DNA of 55,910 bases from JAHECQ01 sp047638695 (GTDB taxonomy: Bacteria > Actinomycetota > Acidimicrobiia > Acidimicrobiales > SZUA-35). Below the pieces are notes generated by a model. The model was not told the DNA's origin, ran no database searches, and saw only the letters and a list, made by a program, of their open reading frames with translations. The stretch's first letter is position 1. The number at the start of each line of letters is the position of its first letter. Positions 8,401 through 16,087 of the stretch are shown in pieces. The DNA is taken from contig JBLINY010000021.1 in NCBI GenBank assembly GCA_047638695.1, positions 1 through 55,910 on the forward strand, given 5' to 3'. The position numbers and the translations under genes are program-made.

Positions 8401-10840
8401 TTGCGGTCTCGTTGGCGTACACGGGGATCGCTGCCGCTGCGAAGCTAATTGAATCGAGCGATTGGGTGAACGAGCCACTGGCGCCGCTGACAACGGGGGA
8501 GTGGAACGCTGTGGCCACGGGTAGCCGCTTGAACGTCAGAGCGGCCGAACCGAGCATGACCTCGATCGCGTCGATTGCTGGTGTTGGCCCTGAGAGGACC
8601 ACCTGACTGTGATGGTTGTGATTGGCGACAACAACGTCGATACCCGACTGATCGACGAGGGCTCGCACGTCTTCGATACCGGCGGCGACCGCGGTCATTG
8701 CTCCCGGTATCCGGGCCGCTTCGGCCATCAGTTCGCCTCGACGCCGCGCCACACGCAGCGTGTCGGCCTCGGAGAACACCCCGGCAGCGTGCAGCGCGGT
8801 GATCTCGCCGAAGCTGTGGCCCCCTACGTGTGTCGCTTCAAGTCCGATCTGTCGTAAGACGCGTAGGTAACTGAGGCTGGTAGCGCCAATGGCGGGCTGG
8901 GCCCACTGCGTTGCCGTGAGCATCGCCTCCTGTTGCTCGCTCGCGCCGTCCTCGAAACAGGTGGCTGGGAAGACGACGCTCTGCAGCGAGTCGGTGTCCC
9001 AGTCGAGGTCGGCGGCCACGTCCCACGGACCCATCGCCTCGTTGAATTGGGTGGCGAGACCGGATCCCATACCCAAGTACTGGCTGCCCTGGCCAGGGAA
9101 GACGAAGGCGACGTCACCGGTATGAGCGCCGATGCCGTAGTGCACCTTCGTCGGAGTCGAGAAGGTGACGGTGGGATCGGCCGCGATTCGTTCGATGGCG
9201 GCGAGGAGTTTGGTCTCGAGATCGGCGCCGTCGGTGGCGACGATGGCCAGCCGGGCAGCGGTGTCAGGGTCATATGTTGCTTGTGTCGAGTGCGCTAGCC
9301 ACTGCAGATATCCGTCTGTGGAGCAGCTACCCAGGAGTTCGCGTGCCTTCGCAACGATGTCGCTGCCGTCGGTGCCCTGGAGCACCACCAGTTCGACGTC
9401 GGTGGTACGAAGCCGGGGAGCGCGAACGCCGGGGCCGAGATATTCCGACATGGCAACGTGGAAATTGGAGCCGCCGAAGCCGAACGAACTGACTGAGCCC
9501 CGACGCTCGTGTCCAGACGGACGGACCCACGGTCTCGTTGTGGTGTTGAGGTAGAAGGGAGACGCCTTGAGGTCGAGCTTTGGATTTGGCTGATCGATCT
9601 TTGCGGTCTGCGGCAGCACCTTGTGATGCAGCGCCATGATCACTTTGAAGAGACCAGCGGCGCCGGCTGCCGCCTTCGTATGTCCGATCTGGCTCTTCAC
9701 CGATCCGAGAGCGCACCATTGACGGTCGGCGCGGCCAGAACCGTCGAATGCCAGTTCGAGACCACCGAACTCTGCCGCATCGCCAGCCACGGTGCCGGTG
9801 CCGTGGGCTTCGACAAGCTCGACCGTGTCGGGCTGGTAGCCGGCCTTGGCATAGGTGTTCGTCAGTGCCCGGGCCTGGCCCTCGGAGACCGGTGCGTAGA
9901 CGCTCTTGGAGCGACCATCGGAGCTGGCACCGACGGCGTTGACGACGCAGTAGATGTGGTTGCCGTCTCGCTCGGCGTCTTCGAGCCTCTTGAGGGCGAC
10001 CATGCCGATGCCCTCGCCGAGCATTGTGCCGTCGGCTTTATCGGAGAACGGGCGGATGTCTTCGGACTGCGACAGTGCCGGCGTCTTTGAGAAGCACATG
10101 TACATGAAGATGTCGTTCATTGTGTCGACACCACCGGCGATGACGAGATCGCTGTCGCCGAGATAGAGCTCGTTGACCCCCATTGACAACGCTGAGAAGG
10201 ACGAGGCGCATGCAGCGTCGGTCACGCAGTTGGTGCCACCGAGGTCAAGACGGTTGGCGATGCGTCCCGCTACGACGTTTCCGAGCAATCCGGGAAAGGT
10301 GCTTTCTTGCCACGCTGGATGCAGGTCGGCGATTTGCTCGCAGGCAGCGAGAGCAACGTCCTCGGGGACACCTGCGCGTCGCATGCCTTGCAACCACATC
10401 GGGCGGTTCATCCGGCTGGCCATGGCACCGAGAAGTTCCTGACCCGATGTGACGCCGAGGATGACCGAAGCCCGGGTTCGGTCCAGTTCGGTGAATTGTC
10501 CGGTCACGGCATCGTCGAGCACTCGCTGGGCAACGATGAGCGCGAGTAACTGCGCCGTGTCGGTGGAGGGGACAGCGACCGGTGGAATGCCGAACTTCAT
10601 GAGATCGAGGTCGATTGGGTCGAGGAAGCCGCCACGACGGCCGTATGTCTTGTCCGGCGCCAGCATGTCCGAGTCGTAGTGGTCCTCGATCAGCCAGTGG
10701 CTGGCCGGGACATCCGTCATGCGGTCGGCGCCGCTGAGAATGTCGTCCCAGAAGCCGGTCGAGTCGACGGATCCGGGGAAGAGTGCCGACACACCGACGA
10801 CGGCGATCGCTGGACGCTTGGAGTCGTGGTTGTGTTGCAA
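5453..10840 (-). CDS. Pfa2/PfaA-type lipid/PUFA synthase subunit, KS-AT-ACP-KR
   Basis: Multidomain iterative synthase of 1795 residues. I place the start at the TTG at 10840 because GAGGA lies six bases upstream and the KS homology begins about ten residues later; the longer reading frame to 11134 overlaps the enoyl reductase gene and has no KS-like sequence. Domains: ketosynthase (about 10-450; Cys211 in DAACASS); malonyl/acyl transferase (about 590-880; Ser676 in GHSFGE); Pro/Ala-rich linkers (about 950-1200); one acyl carrier protein with Ser1242 in LGIDSIK; and a ketoreductase with its Rossmann motif SGGGRGVTA near 1510 and YAMAN near the end. Canonical PfaA proteins carry several tandem ACPs and I see only one here. 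No dehydratase follows the KR. The partners are the enoyl reductase upstream (47-base gap) and Pfa3 downstream (4-base overlap). No phosphopantetheinyl transferase gene is visible in the window. Confidence 0.9.
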   Translation of the reverse strand: MQHNHDSKRPAIAVVGVSALFPGSVDSTGFWDDILSGADRMTDVPASHWLIEDHYDSDMLAPDKTYGRRGGFLDPIDLDLMKFGIPPVAVPSTDTAQLLALIVAQRVLDDAVTGQFTELDRTRASVILGVTSGQELLGAMASRMNRPMWLQGMRRAGVPEDVALAACEQIADLHPAWQESTFPGLLGNVVAGRIANRLDLGGTNCVTDAACASSFSALSMGVNELYLGDSDLVIAGGVDTMNDIFMYMCFSKTPALSQSEDIRPFSDKADGTMLGEGIGMVALKRLEDAERDGNHIYCVVNAVGASSDGRSKSVYAPVSEGQARALTNTYAKAGYQPDTVELVEAHGTGTVAGDAAEFGGLELAFDGSGRADRQWCALGSVKSQIGHTKAAAGAAGLFKVIMALHHKVLPQTAKIDQPNPKLDLKASPFYLNTTTRPWVRPSGHERRGSVSSFGFGGSNFHVAMSEYLGPGVRAPRLRTTDVELVVLQGTDGSDIVAKARELLGSCSTDGYLQWLAHSTQATYDPDTAARLAIVATDGADLETKLLAAIERIAADPTVTFSTPTKVHYGIGAHTGDVAFVFPGQGSQYLGMGSGLATQFNEAMGPWDVAADLDWDTDSLQSVVFPATCFEDGASEQQEAMLTATQWAQPAIGATSLSYLRVLRQIGLEATHVGGHSFGEITALHAAGVFSEADTLRVARRRGELMAEAARIPGAMTAVAAGIEDVRALVDQSGIDVVVANHNHHSQVVLSGPTPAIDAIEVMLGSAALTFKRLPVATAFHSPVVSGASGSFTQSLDSISFAAAAIPVYANETATVYPTGDAAVRDQLGRQLANSVRFVEMIQAMYDSGARTFVEVGPGSTLAGLISRILDGDDHAAIALDKKKASGLGAFLGGLAQLAARGVPMDLGALWKEYADIENPAETVAPKLTIAISGANHGKPYPPEDRTKLVGPNPLHSDAPPAPGAATTVTPPPVASTPVAPQPVAPSPVAPSPVAPSPVAPSPVAPSPAAPQPAPPEPLPPPVAAAAPTPDRPRPMVTPQPSAPASVHVNGAAPSTGVLAAYQSVQQHTAEAHAEYLRTTALAHTAFMTASQQGLAVLGQLAGGSVLAPAIVAAPPPAALAPAITPAPAPIPVQPTAPAPAPPPVASAPVASAPVASAPVASAPVAPVPVATAPPPPSPPVAAAPPPPPAAAPAANATAPAGQTLTSDELMALLLSVVADKTGYPSEMLTMDMELEGDLGIDSIKRVEILSAMQDEVPSLPEVDTSVMAELVTLGQIVDYMFGQINGGGTPPFDGGAFAPAAATSAVLGRFRLRAIAANPSGEALRGLQGSSIAVIDDYTGVAAALVELLVTAGLSAALADAVDDSIDGVIFLGGLRRIATVDEALAVNHQAFETARALATGPKAARLLVTVSDLGGDFGIGTPNDVHAWSAGLTGLIRTAAIEWPDTGVRAIDIERADRDAGAIAVAIADELLTGGTELEVGLAANGTRTTLYSELTPVIPGAASLDASDVVVVSGGGRGVTAATMIELARSSGATFALLGRSVLADEPPSCAAVADDAGLKKVLLAEATAAGERITPPVLARRSAQILAGREVRQTLGAIEEAGGRARYVAVDITNHEAVAKTLDSIRAELGPITAVVHGAGVLADKLIADKSDAAFASVFDTKVLGLRVLLDTTRDDELKVLCVFSSVAARTGNRGQVDYAMANEILNKVAVAERARRGPECVVKSFGWGPWDGGMVSPSLKTHFEAMGTTLIPLDAGSRMLVDELSSPQTDEVELVLGGGVLPDNLVTQVSP
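7347..7421 (-). repeat. 15-bp tandem repeat encoding PVASA linker
   Basis: About five copies of a 15-base unit (gcgacmggygcsgay on the plus strand) encode PVASA pentapeptides on the minus strand. They lie just N-terminal to the single ACP of the Pfa2 protein. The repeats form a flexible Pro/Ala linker that probably lets the ACP reach its catalytic partners. Confidence 0.75.
7816..7920 (-). repeat. 15-bp tandem repeat encoding PVAPS linker
   Basis: About seven copies of a 15-base unit related to caactggtgaaggtg, four of them nearly identical at 7831-7890, encode PVAPS pentapeptides on the minus strand. They lie in the linker between the acyltransferase and ACP regions of Pfa2. Near-identity at the DNA level suggests recent slippage expansion. 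Confidence 0.8.
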
Positions 10841-10887
10841 GAGGTGTCCTCGGTTAGCGGATTCGATCGTGATGCGGCAGCGCCGGA

Positions 10888-12519
10888 TCAGTCGAGTGGC
10901 CGGGGCCGGTAGTTGAAGGCAGCGGCGGGAATAGCGACGCCGTAGCTTCGAAGTTGGTGGGCGCGAGTTAAGACAGCGGCGCCTTCGAGCAGGTTCTTGG
11001 CCACTTGCGAGACGGTGCGATTGATCGGGTTGGCCAGGAACGAGCCAGCGGCCCAGGCGTTGAAGGCGCCCATCGCCGGTCCGCACCAGATCTGGTAGTC
11101 GAGACGGCGGTCGATTTGGCCATCGATCGCCCATCGGCTGGATAGCCCCAGGTAACTACGAAAGGTAAGCGCCATTTTGTGGCGAGGGTCGGACTCGGCC
11201 TTGGAAACCTCTTCGGGGTCGCGATCCATCCAAAAGGCTCGAGTGGTCGCCCAGCACTCTTCGATGGTCATGCCCAGCGTCTTCTTCTCGAGTTCAACGA
11301 GTTCGTCTGGTGGGATCGAGTCGAGCGAGGGATACGAGCGGTAGAGCCGGTAGAGCTGCTTGGCCCGTGGAGCGAACATGGTGCCCCGCTGCAGCACCTG
11401 CAGCTCGACGCCGAGCTCGAACATGTCGGCCGCTGGGGCCATAGCGATGTCGGCGAGGCCGGCCTGGGCCAGCATTTCCTTGCCATCGACCGACAGCCCG
11501 GACTCGACGCATGCCTCGTTGATCGTGCCGGTCACCACGAACGAGGCGCCAAGGGCAAATGCCGACGCTACGGCCTGAGGAGTTCCGATGCCGCCGGCCG
11601 CTCCCAGGCGAATGGGCCGCTCGTAGCCGTGTGCGGCGCATATGTCGTCGCGCAGGAACTGGATGGAGGAGAACAGAGGACCAAGCGGACGGTTGTCGGT
11701 GTGGCCACCGCTGTCGCTCTCGACCGTGAAGTCTTCTGCCACCGGCAGTGTTGCGGCTAGGCGTGCTTCCTCGGCCGTGAGTTCGCCCGAGGCGACCAGA
11801 CGATTCAGGAGCGACTGGGGCGCCGGGTTCATGAAGTGGGCGGCTACTTCCGGGCGCGAGATCTTGGCGAAAACCATGTTCGGCCGCTGTACGAGTCCGT
11901 CTCCATCGGTGTGTAAGCCGCTGTACGCGTAGCGGACGATTGCCGGAGTAAGCGACATGTAGGCGGCGGCGGATACCCGACGGACACCGCGCTCGAGATA
12001 GAGGTTCGCAACGGCTGCTTCCAGGGCGGGCTCGTTCGGAGAATGGATGAGGTTGCACCCCCAAGGAGCGGTGTCACCGAGGACGTTGACCAACTCGTCG
12101 ACCGCTTCGCGCACCCGTTCGAAAGCCAGACCGCCGGCGCCGAAGAATCCCAGGCATCCGGCTCGGGCCGCCTCGATGACTAGTTCGGTGGTGGCGATTC
12201 CGTTGGCCATTGCACCGGTGACGTACGGGAAGCGGGTCTTGTGGGCCTCGTTGAAGCTGCGGTCGCCAAGCCATTCGGGGTAGAGAGGGGGCAGTACGGC
12301 AGTGGCTGGCCACGCTCCAGGCTCGTGTGCGCCGGTGAGGCCGCCGTCGACGCAGACCCCAGTCCGGCTGGTGGCTGGGTCGGTCACCACGGCTGCGGTC
12401 TCTCGGACTCGCTGGACAACCGTGAGGAGGTCATCGGGCGCGAACGCCGGGGCTGCGCTCGCGGCCCACCCAACGAGGGCCAATTCGTGCTCCGCCGCGA
12501 AATTCATCGGGGCAAACAT
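10888..12519 (-). CDS. pfaD: PfaD-family enoyl reductase (Pfa1-like)
   Basis: A protein of 543 residues matching the PfaD / 2-nitropropane dioxygenase-like FMN enoyl reductase family used in trans by polyunsaturated fatty acid and some trans-AT polyketide synthases. Recognisable stretches include FPYVTGAMANGI near residue 100, GFFGAGGL near 130, RLGAAGGIGTP near 310 (FMN phosphate-binding type loop) and the family's C-terminal part with RSYLGLSSRWA. It would reduce enoyl intermediates on the synthase ACP. It is the first gene of the minus-strand operon and is separated from Pfa2 by 47 bases. Enoyl reductase first matches the myxobacterial pfa1-pfa2-pfa3 order; in gammaproteobacterial pfaABCD clusters it comes last. 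An alternative start Met lies at residue 5. Confidence 0.9.
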   Translation of the reverse strand: MFAPMNFAAEHELALVGWAASAAPAFAPDDLLTVVQRVRETAAVVTDPATSRTGVCVDGGLTGAHEPGAWPATAVLPPLYPEWLGDRSFNEAHKTRFPYVTGAMANGIATTELVIEAARAGCLGFFGAGGLAFERVREAVDELVNVLGDTAPWGCNLIHSPNEPALEAAVANLYLERGVRRVSAAAYMSLTPAIVRYAYSGLHTDGDGLVQRPNMVFAKISRPEVAAHFMNPAPQSLLNRLVASGELTAEEARLAATLPVAEDFTVESDSGGHTDNRPLGPLFSSIQFLRDDICAAHGYERPIRLGAAGGIGTPQAVASAFALGASFVVTGTINEACVESGLSVDGKEMLAQAGLADIAMAPAADMFELGVELQVLQRGTMFAPRAKQLYRLYRSYPSLDSIPPDELVELEKKTLGMTIEECWATTRAFWMDRDPEEVSKAESDPRHKMALTFRSYLGLSSRWAIDGQIDRRLDYQIWCGPAMGAFNAWAAGSFLANPINRTVSQVAKNLLEGAAVLTRAHQLRSYGVAIPAAAFNYRPRPLD

Positions 12520-12602
12520 ACCCTGCAGTATGGCTCACGCGGCAACCGCGGACTGTCCGATCAGGAGTTGAGTCCCTGGGCCGTCCCTGTGGGAGCGGTA
12601 GC
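12520..12602. promoter_or_regulatory. divergent control region between the Pfa operon and tetR
   Basis: This 83-base gap separates the start of the minus-strand Pfa operon from the plus-strand TetR gene. Such a layout usually holds both promoters and the TetR operator. I did not find a convincing long palindrome by eye, so the operator is inferred from position only. Confidence 0.4.
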
Positions 12603-13196
12603 GTGGCAATCCGTCGACGCACCGTTCGGAGGTTCGCCATCGAAGCAAGGACTAAGGACGAGTACTTTCGCGTCGCCCTCCAACTGCTTGCCGACCATGG
12701 TGCGACCGGTGTGACGATCGCCAGTCTCTGCACCGCGCTCGATGTGACGAAGGGCTCGTTTTACCATCACTTCGAGAGCGGCCCAGATTTCATGCAGGCG
12801 TTCCTTGCGGACTGGGAGAGGAAGTACGCCAAGCCAGCTGTCGAGGACGCACGCGATATCGCCGACCCAGGCGAGCGATTGGACCGGCTCAAACCCCTGG
12901 TGGTCGGGCTGTACCACGAGGCTGAGAGCGCTATCCGGGCTCTTGCCAGAACGGACGACTACGCCGCCGAAGTCCAGAGCCGGGTAGACGCTGAGCGGCT
13001 TCAGGTGGTCACCGAGTCGATCGTCGCGCTGGGCATTGAAGCCGACGGGGCGAGCGACCTCGCCCACATTGCGCTGGCGATGCTGATTGGAGCGCAGCAC
13101 ATAGGGCGGCCCGTCGATCGCGAACAGCTGGCTCGTCAGCTCGACGTCTTCGAACGATGGCTCATCGCCGAGGCAGCGAGAGCGGCGACCATCTGA
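12603..13196 (+). CDS. TetR/AcrR family transcriptional regulator
   Basis: A 197-residue TetR-type repressor. The N-terminal helix-turn-helix spans about residues 22-67, with the family hallmark VTKGSFYHHFESGPDF. The C-terminal ligand domain is helical and not assignable to a ligand. The start is a GTG at 12603 with GGAG about eight bases upstream. It diverges from the PfaD-Pfa2-Pfa3 operon across an 83-base gap, so it is likely a local repressor responding to an acyl-CoA or fatty acid, although it may also control itself and the ridA gene 30 bases downstream. Confidence 0.85.
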   Translation: MAIRRRTVRRFAIEARTKDEYFRVALQLLADHGATGVTIASLCTALDVTKGSFYHHFESGPDFMQAFLADWERKYAKPAVEDARDIADPGERLDRLKPLVVGLYHEAESAIRALARTDDYAAEVQSRVDAERLQVVTESIVALGIEADGASDLAHIALAMLIGAQHIGRPVDREQLARQLDVFERWLIAEAARAATI

Positions 13197-13226
13197 TCCA
13201 GTGAACCGTCGATGTAGGTTCTTGTC

Positions 13227-13637
13227 ATGGGGAACGACGCGCAACGCATCAGCACCGAGCCCGACCGGCTCGCTGCGGTCAACATCTCACAAGGATTTCG
13301 CGTGGGCGACCTTGTCTTCGTATCCGGGCAGGCCGCCGTCGATGACGAGGGCCAGGTCGTCGGAGTGGGAGACTTCGGTGCCCAGGCCCGACATGCTGTT
13401 GGGAATCTGAAGCGGGTTCTGGAGGCAGCGGACTCCAGCCTCGATCAAGTCATCAAGGTCACGATCTTCGTGACCGACATGTCGTACTTCGCCGAGGTCG
13501 TCGAGTTGCGGGGCGAGGTGTTCACGGCTCCGTATCCGGCCGACACGATTTGTGAGGTGCGGGCATTGGCATACCCCGACTTGATGTTCGAGATCGAGGC
13601 GATCGCCATGGTTGAGGGCCAGACCATTGATGCGTAA
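13227..13637 (+). CDS. RidA/YjgF/UK114 family enamine/imine deaminase-like protein
   Basis: A small protein of 136 residues with the RidA fold. It has the VSGQ(A)AVD segment near residues 32-40, the conserved Arg112 in CEVRALAYPDL that binds the substrate carboxylate in active RidA proteins, and the terminal EIEAIA strand. RidA proteins hydrolyse reactive enamines and imines from PLP enzymes; other members act in catabolic pathways. It lies 30 bases after tetR on the same strand, so the two may be co-transcribed. No specific substrate can be assigned. Confidence 0.85.
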   Translation: MGNDAQRISTEPDRLAAVNISQGFRVGDLVFVSGQAAVDDEGQVVGVGDFGAQARHAVGNLKRVLEAADSSLDQVIKVTIFVTDMSYFAEVVELRGEVFTAPYPADTICEVRALAYPDLMFEIEAIAMVEGQTIDA

Positions 13638-13885
13638 ATGTCGGAGAGTGCGTCAATGGTTCGCCGGGTCTTGACTAGTCGAAATTGATCACTCCGACCT
13701 AGTGAATATTGATCACCCGGAGTCGTCCAAATAGAGCATGCGGGGCCCACGCCGGGCCCACATACTGACTCCGGGAGGTCCGGCATGTTGCCGCCGCTTT
13801 GCCGGTCCTCCCACAAATTTCTCAAGCACGTGGCAAAGCCGAGCTCTGACTCCGTGCGGGCGCGGAGGAGCAAGCGCCGGTCTCG
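13638..13885. other. intergenic region with hairpin and possible IS remnant
   Basis: A 248-base gap lies between convergent ridA and the broken oxidase gene. It holds a strong inverted repeat (listed separately), a direct repeat of GGGCCCAC (two copies three bases apart near 13745-13763) and two TTGATCAC boxes about 24 bases apart (13687-13718). Spaced TGATCAC boxes of this kind occur at the ends of some IS21-type elements, so this may be an insertion-sequence scar. I see no protein or tRNA gene here. Confidence 0.3.
13773..13812. terminator. 13-bp inverted repeat, probable bidirectional terminator
   Basis: The left arm GGGAGGTCCGGCA (13773-13785) pairs with TGCCGGTCCTCCC (13800-13812) with a single central mismatch around a 14-base loop. 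It sits between two genes that converge, which suits a bidirectional terminator. There is no T-tract, as is common in high-GC actinobacteria. It could instead be the terminal repeat of an insertion-element scar. Confidence 0.5.
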
Positions 13886-14622
13886 TCAGCTGGTAGAGCG
13901 GGAGAACCGAGCGCCTTGTCGGACGAAGTCGTCGGAGTGGCTCTTGTGCTGCTCTTCATCCCAGGAGATCTGACGCAACAGGTCACCGATGGTGGCGTGG
14001 GATCCGTAGTCATTCCGATACCTGGAGTCCCATGGGGTCTCATCAAACTCAGGATGGTCGGCGACAAAATATGCGTATTGGCGCATGGCGTGGTCTTCGA
14101 AGTCACTATTCAGGCGATACGACCACGTCGGGCGGAGCACGTAAAGCAGCCAGGACAACTGGTAGTAAAAGACCGACAGGATCTGAGGGAAGATTCGATC
14201 GAGGAGCCATCGGCTCTTGTAACCCGCCTTCTCGCAGAACTCCTCCATGATCAGCAGGTGCCAGAACTCGTTGTCCTGTTTGTCGCGGGAGAGCACCACC
14301 CGGTCCTGGATCTTGCGGCCGAAGGCGTGGTTGCGGTGGTTTTGCGTCTGGGCGATGTGGCCAAGTGTTCCCACGCCATATAGGGAACGCGTGCGACGAG
14401 TTCGACGAATGCGAAGAACTCGAAGCTGCGACCATGGGGGAAGACTTTGTCTGCTGTCCAGAAAAGCAGCCGAGCCGGCATTCCATAGGTATACGACGGA
14501 ACACCGAGGACCCTCTGTTGATGGTGACGTAGCTCGGCCGGCGAAAGCGGGGTAGTGAAACAAGACTCGTAGGGGTCAGGTCGTCGGGGCCTGTCCGAGG
14601 GAGGTTCGGGAGTCGGGGTCAT
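13886..14622 (-). pseudogene. alternative-oxidase-like diiron protein, frameshifted
   Basis: Two frames together give one recognisable protein. The N-terminal part (14622 to about 14360) reads through FVELVARVPYMAWEHLA, which resembles the LETIAAVPGM segment of alternative oxidases. The reading then must move to the -1 frame at about 14356-14362, after which it continues with HIAQTQNHRNHAFGRK, DNEFWHLLIMEE, YQLSWLLYVL and DEEQHKSHSDDF. The last carries the ExxH-type ligand pair expected of the diiron site. Alternative oxidases are membrane-bound quinol:oxygen oxidoreductases that bypass the cytochrome chain. One lost base (a missing C in the GGCC run) would explain the break. It may be a true pseudogene or a sequencing indel; the neighbouring gene is also broken, which favours real decay. 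The alternative oxidase assignment is from motifs and is moderate. Confidence 0.65.
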
Positions 14623-14720
14623 GGAGAGCGTGCCTCTTTCGAATGGTCAGTCTTTCAAATATGAGTGCTGGACTTGCGGGCGTTCGTTGCGTCCAAGACC
14701 AGGGCGTATGCCCGGAGCGG

Positions 14721-15994
14721 TCACCGGCCAGAGGCGGTGATCCGTTCTTCCACGACAAGACTGACGGTGACCGTGATGGTCTTGTCGAGCTCGTCGCTGA
14801 GTTGGTCGGCGAGGTCCTCGACGGAGGGCACACCGTCGGAGGGGCCGACGATGACGGCGGTCACGAAGTTGCCTTCGATTCGAGTGCTCACGAGCCGGTG
14901 TTGGGCATCATCGGCGAGCCAGTCGTCGAGGGTGCTCTCGACGGTGGACTGCTGGAACGTGTCCGCAGTGATCTGGGCACCGTTGAGAAGGAGTGCTCCG
15001 AATATCAGGACGGCGGCGGTGCAGGTGACGCCGACGGCCGTTCGGACGCGATGTTGGTTCTCTGCGGCCCGGGTGATCGGTGAGAATGAAGGTGAGGCCC
15101 CCGACGGAAAGAATGGTGATCATGTTCGTCGCAAAAAGGAGGAGGGCGCCGTTTCCCGCAGTCCAGTCAGCCTGTGAGTACGAGATGCCGACGACGGCAA
15201 GCGGCGGAACGAGCGAGATGGCGATGGCCACACCGGGTAGCGCGTCCGAGACATCTGGTCTTGTCGTACAGCGCTTGGCGGGCATCGACTGATTTCGGCC
15301 GATCACGCAACCACGTCCCGACAAGCTCGGTGGTTCCGCCGTAGGTGGCTGGGCCGGTTGTGCGGGCATCAAGCGACACAACCAACATGAGGACTGACAC
15401 CAAGGTCGACCAGATCGCACCGATTGCGACAACGGTTCCGAAGACGGCCGCCGCCTGGTGGCTCAGAACAAAGCCGATCGCGGCGAACAAGCCGAACAAC
15501 GTGAGCTGCCCGGTTTCGACTGACGAGGTTCGAAGCATGCCGTACACGCCGTGGGCTGCGTAGCCGAGCAGGGTCAGTCCAATGACCCGGCCAAGGAATA
15601 CGGTCGAGCGGTCCGGATTAAGCAGCAGCAGGGCGCCGACCCCCGCAGTTGCGACCGAGGTCGCGAAACTCAACCAGTCCCGAGGCCTCGATTGCCCCCA
15701 GGCCCGGAGTGCAGTGGCAGCCAGCCAGACAAGCGCCAGCCCAATGAGGCGAGCGACGATCTGATCGGTGCGATCGGGCCAGGTCAGTAGAGCGAGTCCA
15801 ACAGTGATGCCGGCGATAGCGCGGAGGACGGCCGGGCTGGTGACGAGCTGTCGGTCGAGACGGACGAGACGTAGCTGTGTCGCTTCGCTCGTATCGATCA
15901 GCTCGTCGTTGTTGGTGATCGACTCGGGTGCTTCGTTCAATGATCGTCTTTTCGTGGTGGTTCGCCACCCATCCTCACTCGGACATCCTCCCAA
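14721..15994 (-). pseudogene. DUF308(HdeD-like)-DUF389 membrane protein with internal deletion and frameshifts
   Basis: Three frames are needed to read this gene. Frame one (15994 to about 15260) encodes an N-terminal set of membrane helices of HdeD/DUF308 type (AIAGITVGLALLTWPDRT, GVGALLLLNPDRS) and ends at DRPKSVDARQALYDK. The next readable residues, RPDVSDALPGVAIAI then LVPPLAVVGIS, belong to the C-terminal half of DUF389 domains, so the segment holding the first DUF389 helices is missing and the frame changes at the join (about 15255-15270). A second shift near 15065-15085 leads into AAENQHRVRTAVGV and a tail ending at the TGA at 14721. DUF389 proteins are uncharacterised membrane proteins. 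The missing segment makes this a real pseudogene rather than a simple base-call error. The start at 15994 is uncertain. Confidence 0.7.
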
Positions 15995-16087
15995 GCAGTT
16001 CTTGCTTGGTCTGCTCGGATCGTCAGCGGTACGGTTCCCCCGGTCAACCTGAGCCGAAGGCCAACATGAGCGTGAGGAAGGTCAACC

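Noticed and set aside
10841..11134. N-terminal extension of the Pfa2 reading frame
   Set aside because: It overlaps the enoyl reductase gene, has an Arg/Pro-rich composition unlike any synthase, and a TTG with a good ribosome site begins right at the ketosynthase.
13871..13917. tRNA-like D-arm sequence (GTCAGCTGGTAGAGC)
   Set aside because: No matching acceptor stem, anticodon arm or T-arm (GGTTCGANTCC) follows at the right distance, and it overlaps the end of the oxidase-like coding sequence.
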